Below, one piece after another: positions 13,248 through 25,744 of a stretch of 64,000 nt of DNA. Origin of the DNA: Delphinus delphis (Eukaryota; Chordata; Mammalia; Artiodactyla; Delphinidae); NCBI RefSeq assembly GCF_949987515.2, contig NC_082694.2, forward strand, positions 12,455,958 to 12,519,957. Reading direction: 5' to 3'. Made by a program: the position numbers and the translations under genes. Positions within the stretch are counted from its first letter, which is position 1. Every line of letters begins with the position of its first letter. The notes under the pieces were generated by a model. That model made no database searches, was not told where the DNA came from, and saw nothing but the letters and a program-made list of their open reading frames with translations.

Positions 13248-13348
13248 CTAAAAAAAAAAAAAAAAAAGGCAAAAATTTTATTTTCCAATCTGTACAAATT
13301 ATAAAGCACAACGACTTTCAACTTCTCAAGAAATGTGCCTGCATTTAC

Positions 13349-13439
13349 CTCCACTGGAGCTGCATCCTTTGCCTGTATGTTGGTGACGGAGCCAAAGATG
13401 AGCTGGGTTTTATCATTACTCTCTTGAAACTTTACACAT
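13349..13439 (-). CDS. ANAPC1: ANAPC1 exon 12
   Basis: This 91-nt exon encodes CVKFQESNDKTQLIFGSVTN then IQAKDAAPVE. The acceptor is ATTTAG and the donor GTGGAG|GTAAAT. It ends in phase 0. The 8.3-kb intron before it holds the nested L1 complex. Confidence 0.95.
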
Positions 13440-13534
13440 CTAAATATTCAAATTAAAAGAGAAATACACTATTGATATATGCAACAGCCTCTACTGATCT
13501 CAAGGGTATTATACTAACTGTAAAAAGCCAATTT

Positions 13535-13975
13535 CAAAAAGTTACTTACTGTATGATTCCATTTATAAAACATTTTCAAATGACAAAATTATAGAGATGG
13601 AGAACAGATTAGTGGCTGCCAGGGACTGGGGACTGCGGTAGATGGGTGTGGTATATGTGACTCTCAAGTGGGTAGCATGAGGAAGATCTGTGAGGTGATA
13701 AAGAAGTTCTGAATCTTGATTGGGGTGTTTTCACAAATCTACACGTGATAAAATTTCATGGAATCAGATACACACACAAATGAGTACATGTAAAACTGAA
13801 GAAGTTTGAATGAGGCCCGTGATTGTACTGATGTCAATTTCCTTGTTTTAACAATGCACTATAGATATGTAAGATGTTACCTCTGGGGGAAAAAGTGCAG
13901 GCTCCACAGGACCTCTACTACTTTACAACATCCTGTGATCTATAATAATTTCAAAATTAAAGGTCAATAAATTGG
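13535..13975 (+). mobile_element. Old L1 3'-end fragment
   Basis: The sequence shows the 'actgtatgattccatttata' and 'ttagtggctgccagggactg' phrases of ancient L1 3' UTRs. It lies immediately before the nested L1 complex in ANAPC1 intron 11. Confidence 0.7.
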
Positions 13976-14087
13976 TAAATATATAAATACACATTTTACC
14001 TAAGAAGATAAATGAATGGCTAATAAGCGCATGAGAAGATGCTCAACATCATAAGTCATTAGGGAAATGCAAATTAAAACCACTTCA

Positions 14088-14420
14088 GGGGCTTCCCTGG
14101 TGGGACAGTGGTTAAGAACCCGCCTGCCAGTGCAGAGGACATGGGTTTGAGCCCTGGTCCAGGAAGATCCCACATGCCCCGAAGCAACTAAGCCCGTGCG
14201 CCACAACAGCTAAGTCTGCACTCTAGAGCCCGCGTGCCACAACTACTGAAGCCCAACTGCCTAGAGCCTGTGCCCTGCAACAAGAGAGCCAAGCCACCAC
14301 AATGAGAAGCCCGTGCACCGCAAGAAGAGTAGTCCCCCCACTTGCCACAACTAGAGAAAGCCCACACACAGCAACGAACACCCAATGCAGCCAAAAAATA
14401 TAAATAAAATTTTTAAAACA
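14088..14420 (+). mobile_element. Long CHR-type SINE, first of a pair
   Basis: This tRNA-derived SINE of about 330 bp carries the long body form ('ccacaactactgaagcccaa' type) and an A/T-rich tail. It is flanked by CACTTCA on both sides. Confidence 0.9.
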
Positions 14421-14427
14421 CACTTCA

Positions 14428-14755
14428 GGGCTTCCCTGGTGGCGCAGTGGTTGAGAATCTGCCTGCTAATGCAGGAGACACGGGTTCGAGCCCTGGTCTG
14501 GGAGGATCCCACATGCCGTGGAGCAACTGGGCCCGTGAGCCACAACTGCTGAGCCTGCGAGTCTGGAGCCTGTGCTCCGCAACAAGACAGGCCACAATGG
14601 TGAGAGGTCCGCGCACCGCGATGAAGAGTGGCCCCTGTTTGCCACAACTAGAGAAAGCCCTCGCACAGAAACAAAGACCCAACACAGCCAAAAGTTAATT
14701 AATTAAATTTTTTTAAAAAAAGTAACTGTACCATTTAATTAAATAAAAATAAAAA
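14428..14755 (+). mobile_element. Long CHR-type SINE, second of a pair
   Basis: A second SINE of the same orientation starts directly after the first, following another CACTTCA. A third CACTTCA follows its tail at 14,756-14,762. The two copies therefore used the same target. Confidence 0.9.
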
Positions 14756-14815
14756 CACTTCACACCCACCAGAAAGGCTATAATCAAAGAAAATGACAAT
14801 ATCAAATCTTGTCAA

Positions 14816-17800
14816 AAGGAACCAAGATGGTGGAGTAGAAGTAGAAGGGAGTGCTCTCACTCCCTCTTGTGAGAACACCAGAATCACATATAGCAGCTGG
14901 ACAATCATCGACAGGAAGACACTGGAACTCACCAAAAAAGATACCCCACATCCAAAGACAAAGGAGAAGCCACAATGAGATGGTAGGAGGGGCGCAATCA
15001 GTAAAAATCAAAGCCCATAACTGCTGGGTGGGTGACTCACAAACTGGAGAACGCTTATACCACAGAAGTCCACCCACTGGAGTGAAGGTTCGCAGCCCCA
15101 CATCAGGCTTCCCAACCTGGGGGTCTGGCAACGGGAGGAGGAATTCCTAGAGAATCAAACTTTGAAGCCTAGTGGGATTTGATTGCAGGACTTCGACAGG
15201 ACTGAGAGAAACAGAGACTCCACTCTTGGAGGGCGCACACAAAGTAGTGTGTGCATCGGGACCCGGGGAAGGAGCAGTGACCCCAGGGGAGACTGAACCA
15301 GACCTACCTGCTAGTGTTGGAGGGTCTCCTGCAGATGCAGGGGGTGGCTGGGGCTCACCGTGGGGACAAGGACACTGGCGGCAGAAGTTCTGGGAAGTAC
15401 TCATTGGCATAAGCCCTTCCAGGGTCTACCATTAGGCCCACCAAAGATCCCAGATAGGCTCCAGTGCTGGGTTGCCTCAGGCCAAACAACCAACAGGGAG
15501 GGAACCCAGCCCCACCCATCAGCAGTCAAGTGGATTAAAGTTTTACAGAGCTCTGCCCACCAGAGCAACAGTCAGCTCCACCCACCACCAGTCCCTCCCA
15601 TCAGGAAACTTACACAAGCCTCTTAGATAGCCTCATCAACCAGAGGGCAGACAGCAGAAGCAAGAAGAACTACAATCCTGCAGCCTGTGGAACAAAAACC
15701 ACATTCAAAGAAAGACAGACAAGATGAATAGGCAGAGGGCTATGTACTGGATGAAGGAACAAGATAAAACCCCAGAAAAACAACTAAATGAACTGGAGAT
15801 AGGCAACCTTCCAGAAAAAGAATTCAGAATAATGATAGTGAAAATGATCCAGGACCTCGGAAAAAGAATGGAGGCAAAGATCGAGAAGATGCAAGAAATG
15901 TTTAACAAAGACCTAGAAGAATTAAAGAACAAACAAACAGAGATGAACAATACAATAACTGAAATAAAACTACACTAGAAGGAATCAATAGCAGAATAAC
16001 TGAGGCAGAAGAACGGATAAGTGACCTGGAAGACGGAATGGTGGAATTCACGGCTGCAGAACAGACTAAAGAAAAAAGAATGAAAAGAAATGAAGACAGG
16101 GCTTCCCTGGTGGCGCAGTGGTTGAGAGTCCGCCTGCCGATGCAGGGGACACGGGTTCGTGCCCCGGTCTGGGAAGATCCCACATGCCGCAGAGCGGCTG
16201 GGCCCATGAGCCATGGCTGCTGAGCCTGCGTGTCCAGAGCCTGTGCTCCGCAACGGGAGAGGCCACAACAGTGAGAGGCCCGCGTACCACCAAAAGAAAA
16301 AAAAACAGAAATGAAGACAGCCTAAGAGACCTCTGGGACAACACTATACGCAACAACATTCACATTATAGGGGTCCCAGAAGGAGAAGAGAGAGAGAAAG
16401 GACAAGAGAAAATATTTGAAGAGATTATAGTCGAAAACTTCCCTAACATGGGGAAGGAAGTAGCCACCCAAGTCCAGGAAGGGCAGCGAGTCCCATAGAG
16501 GATAAACCCAAGGAGAAACACACCGACACACACAGTAATCAAATTGGCAAAAATTAAAGATAAAGAAAAATTACTGAAAGCAGCAAGGGAAAAACGACAA
16601 ATAACATACAAGGGAACTCCCATAAGGTTAACACCTGATTTCTCAGCACAAACTCTACAAGCCGGAAGGGAGTGGCATGGTATATTGAAAGAGAAGAAAT
16701 GGAAGAACCTACAACCAAGACTACTCTACCCAGCAAGGATCTCATTCAGATTCTATGGAGAAATCAAAAGTTTTACAGACAAGCAAAAGCTAAGAGAATT
16801 CAGCACCACCAAACCAGCTCTACAACAAATGCTAAAGGAACTTCTCTAAGGGGGAAACACAAGAGAAGAAAAGGACCTACAAAAACAAACCCCAAACAAT
16901 TAAGAAAATGGTCATAGGAACATATATATCGATAATTACCTTAAACATGAATGGATTAAATGCTCCAACCAAAAGATACAGGCTTGCTAAATGGATACAA
17001 AAACAAGACCCACATATATGCTGTATACAAGAGACCCACTTCAGACCTAGGGACACATACAGACTGAAAGTGAGGGGATGGAAAAAGATATTCCATGCAA
17101 ATGGAAATCAAAAGAAAGCTGGAGTAGCAATACTCATATCAGATAAGACAGACTATAAAATAAAGAATGTTACAAGAAACAAGGAAGGACACTACATAAT
17201 GATCAAGGGATCAATCCAAAAAGAAGATATAACAATTATAAATATATATGCCCCCAACATAGGAGCACCTCAATACATAAGGCATCTGCTAACAGCTATA
17301 AAAGAGGAAACCGACAGTAACACAATAATAGTGGGGGACTTTAACACCTCACTTACACCAATGGACAAATCATCCAAAATGAAAATAAATAAGTAAACAG
17401 AAGCTTTAAATGACACAACAGACCAGATAGATTTAATTGATATTTATAGGACATTCCATCCCAAAACAGCAGATTACACTTTCTTCTCAAGTGCGCACGG
17501 AACATTCTCCAGGATACATCACATCTTGGGTCACAAATCAAGCCTCAGTAAATTTAAGAAAATTGAAATCATATCAAGCATCTTTTCTGACCACAAAGCT
17601 ATGAGATTAGAAATCAATTACAGGGAAAAAAACGTAAAAAACACAAACACATGGAGGATAAACAATACGTTACTAAATAACCAAGAGATCACTGAAGAAA
17701 TCAAAGAGGAAATCAAAAAATAACTAGAGACAAATGACAATGAAAACACGACGATCCAAAACCTATGGGATGCAGCAAAAGCAGTTCTAAGAAGGAAGTT

Positions 17801-20800
17801 TATAGCTATACAAACCTCAAGAAAACAAGAGAAATCTCAAATAAACAAACTCACCTTACGCCTAAAGGAACTAGAGAAAGAACTAAAAGAACAAACAAAA
17901 CCCAAGGTTAGCAGAAGGAAAGAAATCATAAAGGTCAGAGCAGAAATAAATGAAATAGAAACAAAGAAAACAATAGCAAAGATCAATAAAACTAAAAGCT
18001 GGTTCTTTGAGAAGATAAACAAAATTGATAAACCATTAGCCAGACTCATCAAGAAAAAGAGGGGAAAGACTCAAATCAATAAAATTAGAAATGAAAAAGG
18101 AGAAGTTACAACAGACACTGCAAAAACACAAAGCATCCTAAGAGACTACTACAAGCAACTCTATGCCAATAAAATGGACAACCTGGAAGAAATGAACAAA
18201 TCCTTAGAAAGATATAAGCTTCCAAGACTGAAACAGGAAGAAACGGAACATATGAACAGACCAATCACAAGTAATGAAATTAAAACTGTGATTAAAAATC
18301 TTCCAACAAACAAAAGCCCAGGACCAGATGGCTTCACAGGTGATTCTATCAAACACTTACAGAAGAGCTAACATGATCCTTCTCAAACTCTTCTAAAAAA
18401 TTGCAGAGGAAGGAACACTCCCAAACTCATTCTATGAGTCCAGCATCACACTGATACCAAAACCAGACAAAGATACTACAAAAAAAGAAAATTACAGACC
18501 AATATCACTGATGAATATAGATGCAAAAATCCTCAACAAAATACTAGCAAACAGAATCCAACAACACATTAAAAGGATCATACACCATGATCAGGTGGGA
18601 TTTATCCCAGGGATGCAAGGATTCTTCACTATACGCAAATCAATCAATGTGATACACCATATTGACAAATTGAAGCATAAAAACCATATGATCATCTCAA
18701 TAGATGCAGAAAAAGCTTTTGACAAAATTCAACACCGATTTATGATAAAAACTCTCCAGAAAGTGGGCATAGAGGGGACCTACCTCAACATAATAAAGGC
18801 CATATATGACAAACCCACAGCAAACATCATTCTCAATGCTGAAAAACTGAAAACATTTCCTCTAAGATCAAGAACAAGACAATGTTGCCCACTCTCACCA
18901 CTATTATTCAACACAGTTTTGGAAGTTTTAGCAACAGCAATCAGAGAAGAAAAATAAATAAAAGGAATCCAAATCGGAAAAGAAGTAAAACTGTCACTGC
19001 TTGCAGATGACATGATACTATACATAGAGAATCCTAAAGATGCTACCAGAAAACTGCTAGAGTTAATCAATGAATTTGGTAAAGTAGCAGGATACAAAAT
19101 TAATGCACAGAAATCTCTTGCATTCCTATACACTTATGATGAAATATCTGAAAGAGAAAGTAAGGAAACCCTCCCATTTACCACTGCAACAAAAACAATA
19201 AAATACCTAGGAATAAACCTACCTAGGGAGACAAAAGACCTGTATGCAGAAAACTATAAGACACTGATGAAAGAAATTAAAGATGATACCAACAGATGGA
19301 GAAATATACCATGTTCTTGGATTGGAAGGATCAATATTGTGAAAATGATTATACTACCCAAAGCAATCTACAGGTTCAATGCAATCCCTATCATATTACC
19401 AACAGCATTTTTTACAGAACTAGAACAAAAAAATCTTAGAATTTGTATGGAGACACAAAAAACCCTGAATAGCCAAAGCAGTCTTGAGGGAAAAAAACAG
19501 AGCGGGAGAAATCAGACTCCCTGACTTCAGACTATACTACAAAGCTACAATAATCAAGACAATATGGTACTGGCACAAAAAGAGAAACATAGATCAATGG
19601 AACAAGATAGAAAGCCCAGAGATAAACCCACAAACCTATATGGTCAACTAATCTATGACGAAGGAGGCAAGGATATACAATGGAGAAAAGACAGTCTCTT
19701 CAATAAGTGTTGCTGGGAAAACTGGACAGCTACATGTAAAAGAATGAAATTAGAACACTCCCTAACACCATACACAAAAATAAACTCAAAATGTATTCGA
19801 GACCTAAGTGTAAGACCAGACACTATAAAACTCTTAGAGGAAAACATAGGAAGAACACTCTTTGACATAAATCACAGCAAGATCTTTTCTGATCCACCTC
19901 CTAGAGAAATAGAAGTAAAAACAAAAGTAAACAAATGGGACCTAATGAAACTTCAAAGCTTTTGCACAGCAAAGGAAACCATAAATAAGATGAAAAGACA
20001 ACCCTCAGAATGGGAGAAAATATTTGCAAACGAATCAACAAAGGATTAATCTTCAAAATATATAAACAGCTCATGCAGCTCAATATTAAAGAAACAAACA
20101 ACCCAATCCAAAAATGGGCAGAAGACCTAAATAGGCATTTCTCCAAAGAAGACATACAGATGGCCAAGAGGCACATGAAAAGCTGCTCAACATCACTAAT
20201 TATTAGAGAAATGCAAATCAAAACTACAATGAGGTATCACCTCACACCAGTCAGAATGGGCATCATCAGAAAATCTACAAACAACAAATGCTGGAGAGGG
20301 TGTGGAGAAAAGGGAACCCTCTTGCACTGTTGGTGGGAATGTAAATTGATACAGCCACTATGGAGAACAGTACAGAGGTTCCTTAAAAAACTAAAAATAG
20401 AATTACCATATGATCCAGCAATCCCACTACTGGGCATATACCCAGAGAAAACCATAATTCAAAAAGACACATGCACCCCAATGTTCACTGCAGCACTATT
20501 TACAGTAGCCAGGTCATGGAAGCGACCTAATGCCCATCAACAGACGAATGAATAAAGAAGTTGTGGTACATATATACAATGGAATATTACTCAGCCATAA
20601 AAAGTAACGAAATTGGGTCATTTGTTGAGACGCGGATGGATCTAGAGACTGTCATACAGAGTGAAGTAAGTCAGAAAGAGAAAAACAAATATCGTATATT
20701 AACACATGTATGTGGAACCTAGAAAAATGATACAGATGTACCAGTTTGCAGGGCAGAAGTTGAGACACAGATGCAGAGAACCAATGTATGGACACCAAGA

Positions 20801-20943
20801 GGGAAAGCCGCAGGGGGTTGGGGATGGTCATGTGATGAATTGGGTGATTGGGATTGACATGTATACACTGATGTGTAAAAAATTGATGACTAATAATAAC
20901 CTGCTGTATAAAAAAATAAATAATATTCAAAAATTTAAAAAAG
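14816..20943 (+). mobile_element. L1 LINE no. 2, full length, decayed, antisense in ANAPC1 intron 11
   Basis: This is a complete-length L1 of about 6.1 kb with target-site duplication AAATCTTGTCAA (14,804-14,815 and 20,944-20,955). The 5' UTR begins with 'ggaaccaagatggtggag'. ORF1 starts at 15,724 (MNRQRAMYWMKEQDKTPEKQ) and is broken by frameshifts and by a SINE. ORF2 starts at 16,908 (MVIGTYISIITLNMNGLN) with endonuclease motifs QETHF, IINIYAPN and VGDFN. The reverse transcriptase has PGPDGF, but the catalytic FADD is changed to LADD near 19,000. Stops interrupt ORF2 in several places. Its 3' UTR (about 20,700-20,930) is unlike that of L1 no. 1. Confidence 0.96.
16100..16306 (+). mobile_element. 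Young CHR-type SINE inside L1 no. 2 ORF1
   Basis: A SINE of about 207 bp is flanked by a perfect 14-bp duplication AGAAATGAAGACAG (16,086-16,099 and 16,307-16,320). It interrupts the L1 ORF1 coiled-coil region. It is the youngest layer of this nest. Confidence 0.96.
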
Positions 20944-21703
20944 AAATCTTGTCAAGGATGAAGAAACTGGAACACTCAAACATTACTGGTGGGAATGTAA
21001 AATGGTACAGCTTATTTGGAAGACAAATTTAGCAATTTCTTTAAAAGTTTACAATGAATTTATCATTTGATCCACTCCTAGTTATCTACCTATCTATCTA
21101 CATGAAATCATGTATGTCCACACAAAGGCTTTGGCTCCAATGTTCATAGTGCCATAATTCACAATGGTCAAAAAAGTGTAAACAAACCAAATGCCCATCA
21201 ACTAATGACTAGATAGACAAAATGTGGTATATTTATACAATACTACAAAGCAAGAGGAATAAAATATTTATACATGTTATACATGGTAGGCCCTAAGAAA
21301 CATGCTAAGTGGAAGAAGGTGGACACACAAAAAATTATATATTGTACGATTCTATTTACATAAAATATCCAGAAAAGGCAAATCTGCAGAGGCAGAAAGC
21401 CTATATACTGGTTGCCTGAGGTTGGGAATGGGAACAGAGACTGAATGCAAGTCAAGCACAAGAGATCTTTTTAAAGTGATAGAAATTTTTAAAACTGGAT
21501 TGTGGTGATGCTGCATAACTGTAAACTTACTAAAAATCATTAAACTGTACACTTAAAACATGTTAATTTTATGGTATGTAAATTATTTCAATAAAGCTAC
21601 TTAAGTCAAAAAAAAGAGAGAGAGAGAGAGAGAGAAAAAGAAAAAGAAAAAACAGTCCTAAGTTTATTTATACCAAATAAATGAGATACATAAACGCACT
21701 TAC

Positions 21704-21799
21704 CGTAACTGGAGCTGGGACTCTACTAAAAAGCACAAGAACTTCTGCCCACATAGATCAGATGTAATAAAGACTTTTGAGGCCTGTGAATTTTTCTCC
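21704..21799 (-). CDS. ANAPC1: ANAPC1 exon 11
   Basis: This 96-nt exon encodes EKNSQASKVFITSDLCGQKF then LCFLVESQLQLR. The acceptor is ATTACAG and the donor TTACG|GTAAGT. Phase is 2 in and 2 out. Confidence 0.95.
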
Positions 21800-22899
21800 C
21801 TGTAATAGATAATATTAATAAAGAAACTGTTGGCACTCACTTAAAAATCTACCATAGTAATTATTAGAAGTCTTTGAAAATATTCTACAGGAAATACTAC
21901 TTGGGCCAAGCAATAACCTTGAAAACACAAAAGCAGTTCTAAGAATTGAACTTCATGATCTCTAAGATTCCTTTCAGCTCTTTGACTCTGAGTCCACTAC
22001 ACAGCTTTTTTGGGGAAAAATTACAATAAATGTAATCATTACCAACAGACTTTTTAATTCCACATTATGCAAGCTGCCTACTGCTAAAGTAATGCAAACT
22101 TGAAGAGATCTTAAACCTCTTACAGGGTCTAAGGGGTCAGACATTTTATAACATGACCTCTCCAATCTATCCTCTCTCTCAGATTAGGCTCCACTTCATC
22201 CCTTTTTTTTAACCCATACTCAAAAATTCTCTATTCTCAAAAATTTCTTTGTAACTCTGTACAATAAGGATCTGCAATATATCCAACTTAGCAATAAGGT
22301 ATTTAAAGACAAATGATTTTTAAATACAGGGAATTTTTATTCTATATATAAGGAATTTTTATTTTATAAGAAATTTTTATTTTATATATATAAAAATAGA
22401 ACATACTTCAACACTGTACTCACATCTTTCCTTTCCTCCAACTGCCTATCCCTGACCTGCCAGCCTAAGAACATGCGCTTGTCTTTCTACTCGGATGTGG
22501 AGAGCTTAAGGCCGTACAGCCAGCTGTATTTTCAGTGCTTTCCCTGCTCTGGGTATATAGTCTTTTCGTAGCCTACTCTCTCATATTAAAATGAGTCTTT
22601 AAATACAGAGATGGACTAAATATTAGATTATATAAAGGACTTACTGTTAATTTGGCTGGGTGTAAAAATGGTAGCATGGTTAGGTAAGAAAATGTCCTTA
22701 CTTTTTAGAGAAACACACTTAGGTATTTAAGGGCAAAAATGAAGACTAATTTTCTCTAACATAGTTCAGGAAAAACAAAACTCTCCCTTGACCCTGAGAT
22801 TCCCTCAGCTAGTTTTGTATCCTCATTCCCATTCAAAGGCAAACTCCCTGGACAGTCTGTATACCTATGTTCACCTCCTCGGTCCCCATTTACTTTTTC

Positions 22900-23420
22900 C
22901 ACCCCATTCCACTCCACCCTAGACCCCTACCCCCAGGTGCTCTGGCCAAGGTCACCAGTGACCTTGCCATCCAGGTACTGCCTCTCTGAGCTCACCTAAG
23001 AGTGCCACACTTCACCAGCACCTGGCAACATTGGCATCTTCTTCTCAAAAGCCACTTTTCTTGTGTTCCATGACATGTCCTGCTGCTTCCCCCACCTGAC
23101 CTCTCTTGCTCTGTCTCTCTGCAGCAGCTTTATCTCTTTTCACCCCTCCCAAATCTTAAGCTTCCAAGACTTTAGTCACTAGCCCTCTTCTGATTCTACA
23201 CAGCCTGGTTTTAACTATTCGGAGGCCACAGACTCTGAGAATCTAATGAATGTTAAACCCTCCGCTAAAGAAAAGGCCTATACACCACACATCCCCATGA
23301 TTACTATCTTTGATTCCTGAGGGTTACCAGAACCCCTGCAACTGCAAGCTCATCCACAGGCCCTCCTCGAACCCAACCTCTACACACTCCATAAACTCCA
23401 ATCCACCTGTCTTGCCTCAA
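22900..23420 (+). repeat. CR1/L2-type LINE relic in ANAPC1 intron 10
   Basis: The C/T-rich text 'caaggtcaccagtgacctt' and later 'ctctctgcagcagctttatc' resembles the reverse transcriptase part of ancient L2/CR1 LINEs. The match is by eye and weak. Otherwise intron 10 (21,800-24,235) shows no feature. Confidence 0.4.
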
Positions 23421-24235
23421 TCACCACTGATAAGTGACTGCTCTGACCCCTGAGTTTATGACCCACATATAAAGCACCTTCTTACAGCTCTCATCAAACA
23501 GAACAGCCCAAAAGGCCATCTGTCTCCACCTCCTCTTTCGCAGCCCTTTCCCCTCCTCCTGCACAAACAAATGGAGAGTATTTTTAATTCCCTGAACAAA
23601 CCACACATTCACACTTTTGCACTTTTCTTCTGATCCCCTCTAACTACTGTGTACTGCCTCGCTTACCCACCCAGGGAATACCTAGTCATCTTTCCAAAGC
23701 CCTACCAGCAGATGAGCAGTGCCACCATCCTCCAGCTGTCTCTTTCTGAGGACAGGGACAGCAACTTATTTGCTGATAAACCACAGCCACCAGTACACAC
23801 ACTGGCATTGACTGAATGACTGATTAAAGAGAACATAAAAGGAGGAAGGTCACATGGAACAGAGGTCTGAGTTGTGTTTCCCAGAAAAACAGCTGATACT
23901 CAACTAACATAAAGACAAAACTTAAGAAAAATGTTATAAATTCCCAAGTTTCCTAATCTACAGAAATTAGTTGTCTCTCCCTAAAACATCAAACACCTCA
24001 AATCTGAGAGATTACTAAGGAAGAAATAGCAAATGACAAAAGAATATTTTTATGATCACCTTAATATCACTAACACCCTCTACTGAAACTGAGGTAGCCT
24101 TTAATATATATCTCTATGTATTTTAGAAATATTCATAACTGCTTATACTCAAAGGAAGCTTTACACAAAATGCCAAGTATTTTCTAAAACTTTTAGTATC
24201 ATTTTTCTTTGAATATAAAAATATATACTCCAAAC

Positions 24236-24445
24236 CTTATATTAGTAATCGTTTCTGTCCATAAATGGTCCATACAAAGTTCAGGAACAATTGGCTCTGT
24301 TTCTGGTGCAAGAAAGGAGCCGTTAGAATTACTATTTGGAGAATGAGAAATACTGTGTCTCTTTGGAGATTGATTATGGCTTGAAAGGTTGAACCTTTGC
24401 ACCCCTGAAAAAGAGTGCACTCCTAAGGCTGGAGAATGAGCACGA
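24236..24445 (-). CDS. ANAPC1: ANAPC1 exon 10 (mitotic loop, part 2)
   Basis: This 210-nt exon encodes SRAHSPALGVHSFSGVQRFN, then LSSHNQSPKRHSISHSPNSN and on to LWTETITNIR. It carries three more Ser-Pro sites, one of them in the full CDK consensus SPKR. The acceptor is TTTGCAG. The donor ATAAG|GTTTGG is weak. Phase is 2 in and 2 out. Confidence 0.96.
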
Positions 24446-25160
24446 CTGCAAAATAAAGAGAAAAGAGTGCACCACAATTAATAACACAGGCTGATATAAC
24501 ACACTTTCTAATAAAGCTTTCCAAATTCTATGTATGGAGAGTATTCATAACATAAACCCAGTCAGAAATACAATTTTTTTAAAAAGGAGTAGCTACTTAA
24601 ACGGTTTGTCAACATGCTTTATTATATTCTAAGGATTTAGAATTCCTGTTAGAATTCTTTTTCTTTAACTGAAGATCAGTTCATTTTCTGCCTCAGAAAA
24701 TCAATTATTTATACCAATATTATTCAAAAAAGTTTAAACTATGTTCCTATACATTCAAACATATACACACCAACAAAACTATGTCCCTATTGTACCAGAC
24801 AGATATTAACAAAAACAAAAGAAAAGCTAATGCAAATTAAGACAAAAGAAAACAGTACCAAAAAATTTCTGTAATTAATATTCACCAAACTGCTGCCACT
24901 TAGTGGTAAAAATGAGGCACTCTTACAACAAGCACTGGCAGTCTCTAAATATAACTCAGTGAAAAAGTAACACAGTAGGCCTGGAAGTCTTAGTAAAAAT
25001 AGCACAACTGGAATAATGCTGTTTTCTCTAAAAGATACTCAGGATCTGTCAACAGAAATTTTAAATCCTTCAAATCACAAGAGAAAGTTTTAAAAGAAGG
25101 TATCTTTTTCTTGGGATGTCTTGTTTAAAGCAAGGAAATGCTTCCACACTTAATTCCCAC
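24446..25160 (-). other. ANAPC1: ANAPC1 intron 9
   Basis: This is about 715 bp of AT-rich sequence with no recognisable element. Confidence 0.6.
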
Positions 25161-25381
25161 CTGAGAGCTGCCATGTTGGAAATGGAAGGTGAGCGGGAAT
25201 GTAGGCTGGGCGAGGAGGCTGAGCGACTCTGGCTGTGGATGGAGGAGTAGTTCTGGAAGGGGGAAGCCACGGGGGAGTCTCCCCTGGAGAGGCTTCTGAG
25301 GTGTGCTGTGAGCGAGCTGCTGGTGGCCACATTCTGTGGGGTGCCCCCCTGTTCAGAGAACTTTAAAACAACATTCTCTTC
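25161..25381 (-). CDS. ANAPC1: ANAPC1 exon 9 (mitotic loop, part 1)
   Basis: This 221-nt exon encodes EENVVLKFSEQGGTPQNVAT and then a serine-rich stretch containing GDSPVASPF, SASSPSL and SRSPSIS. It is the first half of the disordered APC1 '300s loop'. In known APC/C biology this loop blocks CDC20 binding until CDK1 phosphorylates it. Four Ser-Pro sites lie in this exon. The acceptor is ACTTAAG and the donor CTCAG|GTGGGA. It ends in phase 2. Confidence 0.96.
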
Positions 25382-25598
25382 CTTAAGTCAAAATGAAAAG
25401 GGGGAGGGGGCAGAAAATAATTAGATTAAAAGGGCAATTTCCTTGTGAGAATGCAGGGTAGTTGCCAGTTATTAAAGATATAATATCTTTTTACCTAAAG
25501 CATTCAACCTATTTCACAAGTGATTCTTCTAAAAACCTGCAAAGTTTTTAGTATTAACTATCCTTTTCTATTAAGAAGTGATCTGCCTTCACCCTTAC

Positions 25599-25744
25599 CT
25601 CTGTTTTGACTCTCCGGAGAGCCCACACAGAATGCAAACCTTGAACGGTGTCATAGGTCATTACAACGGAGGGATCAGTGTTGAGAAAAACAATTTTCAT
25701 TGCATGATCTACAACATATTGTACCCGTGATGAACCAAAAAGAC
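25599..25744 (-). CDS. ANAPC1: ANAPC1 exon 8
   Basis: This 146-nt exon encodes SLFGSSRVQYVVDHAMKIVF, then LNTDPSVVMTYDTVQGLHSV and WALRRVKTE. The acceptor is CTTTAAG and the donor ACAGAG|GTAAGG. It ends in phase 0. Several substitutions relative to the human protein as I remember it cluster in the second half. Confidence 0.95.

Larger units (their letters stand above)
13985..21610 (+). mobile_element. Host old L1 carrying nested insertions
   Basis: An old L1 ORF2/3' UTR copy is broken into pieces at 13,985-14,087, 14,756-14,815 and 20,944-21,610. It reads continuously once the two SINEs and the full-length L1 are removed (…aatgcaaattaaaacc / cacttcacacccacc / aaactggaacactcaaacat…). It ends at 'caataaagctacttaag' before an (AG)n run at 21,612-21,633. 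Confidence 0.85.
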
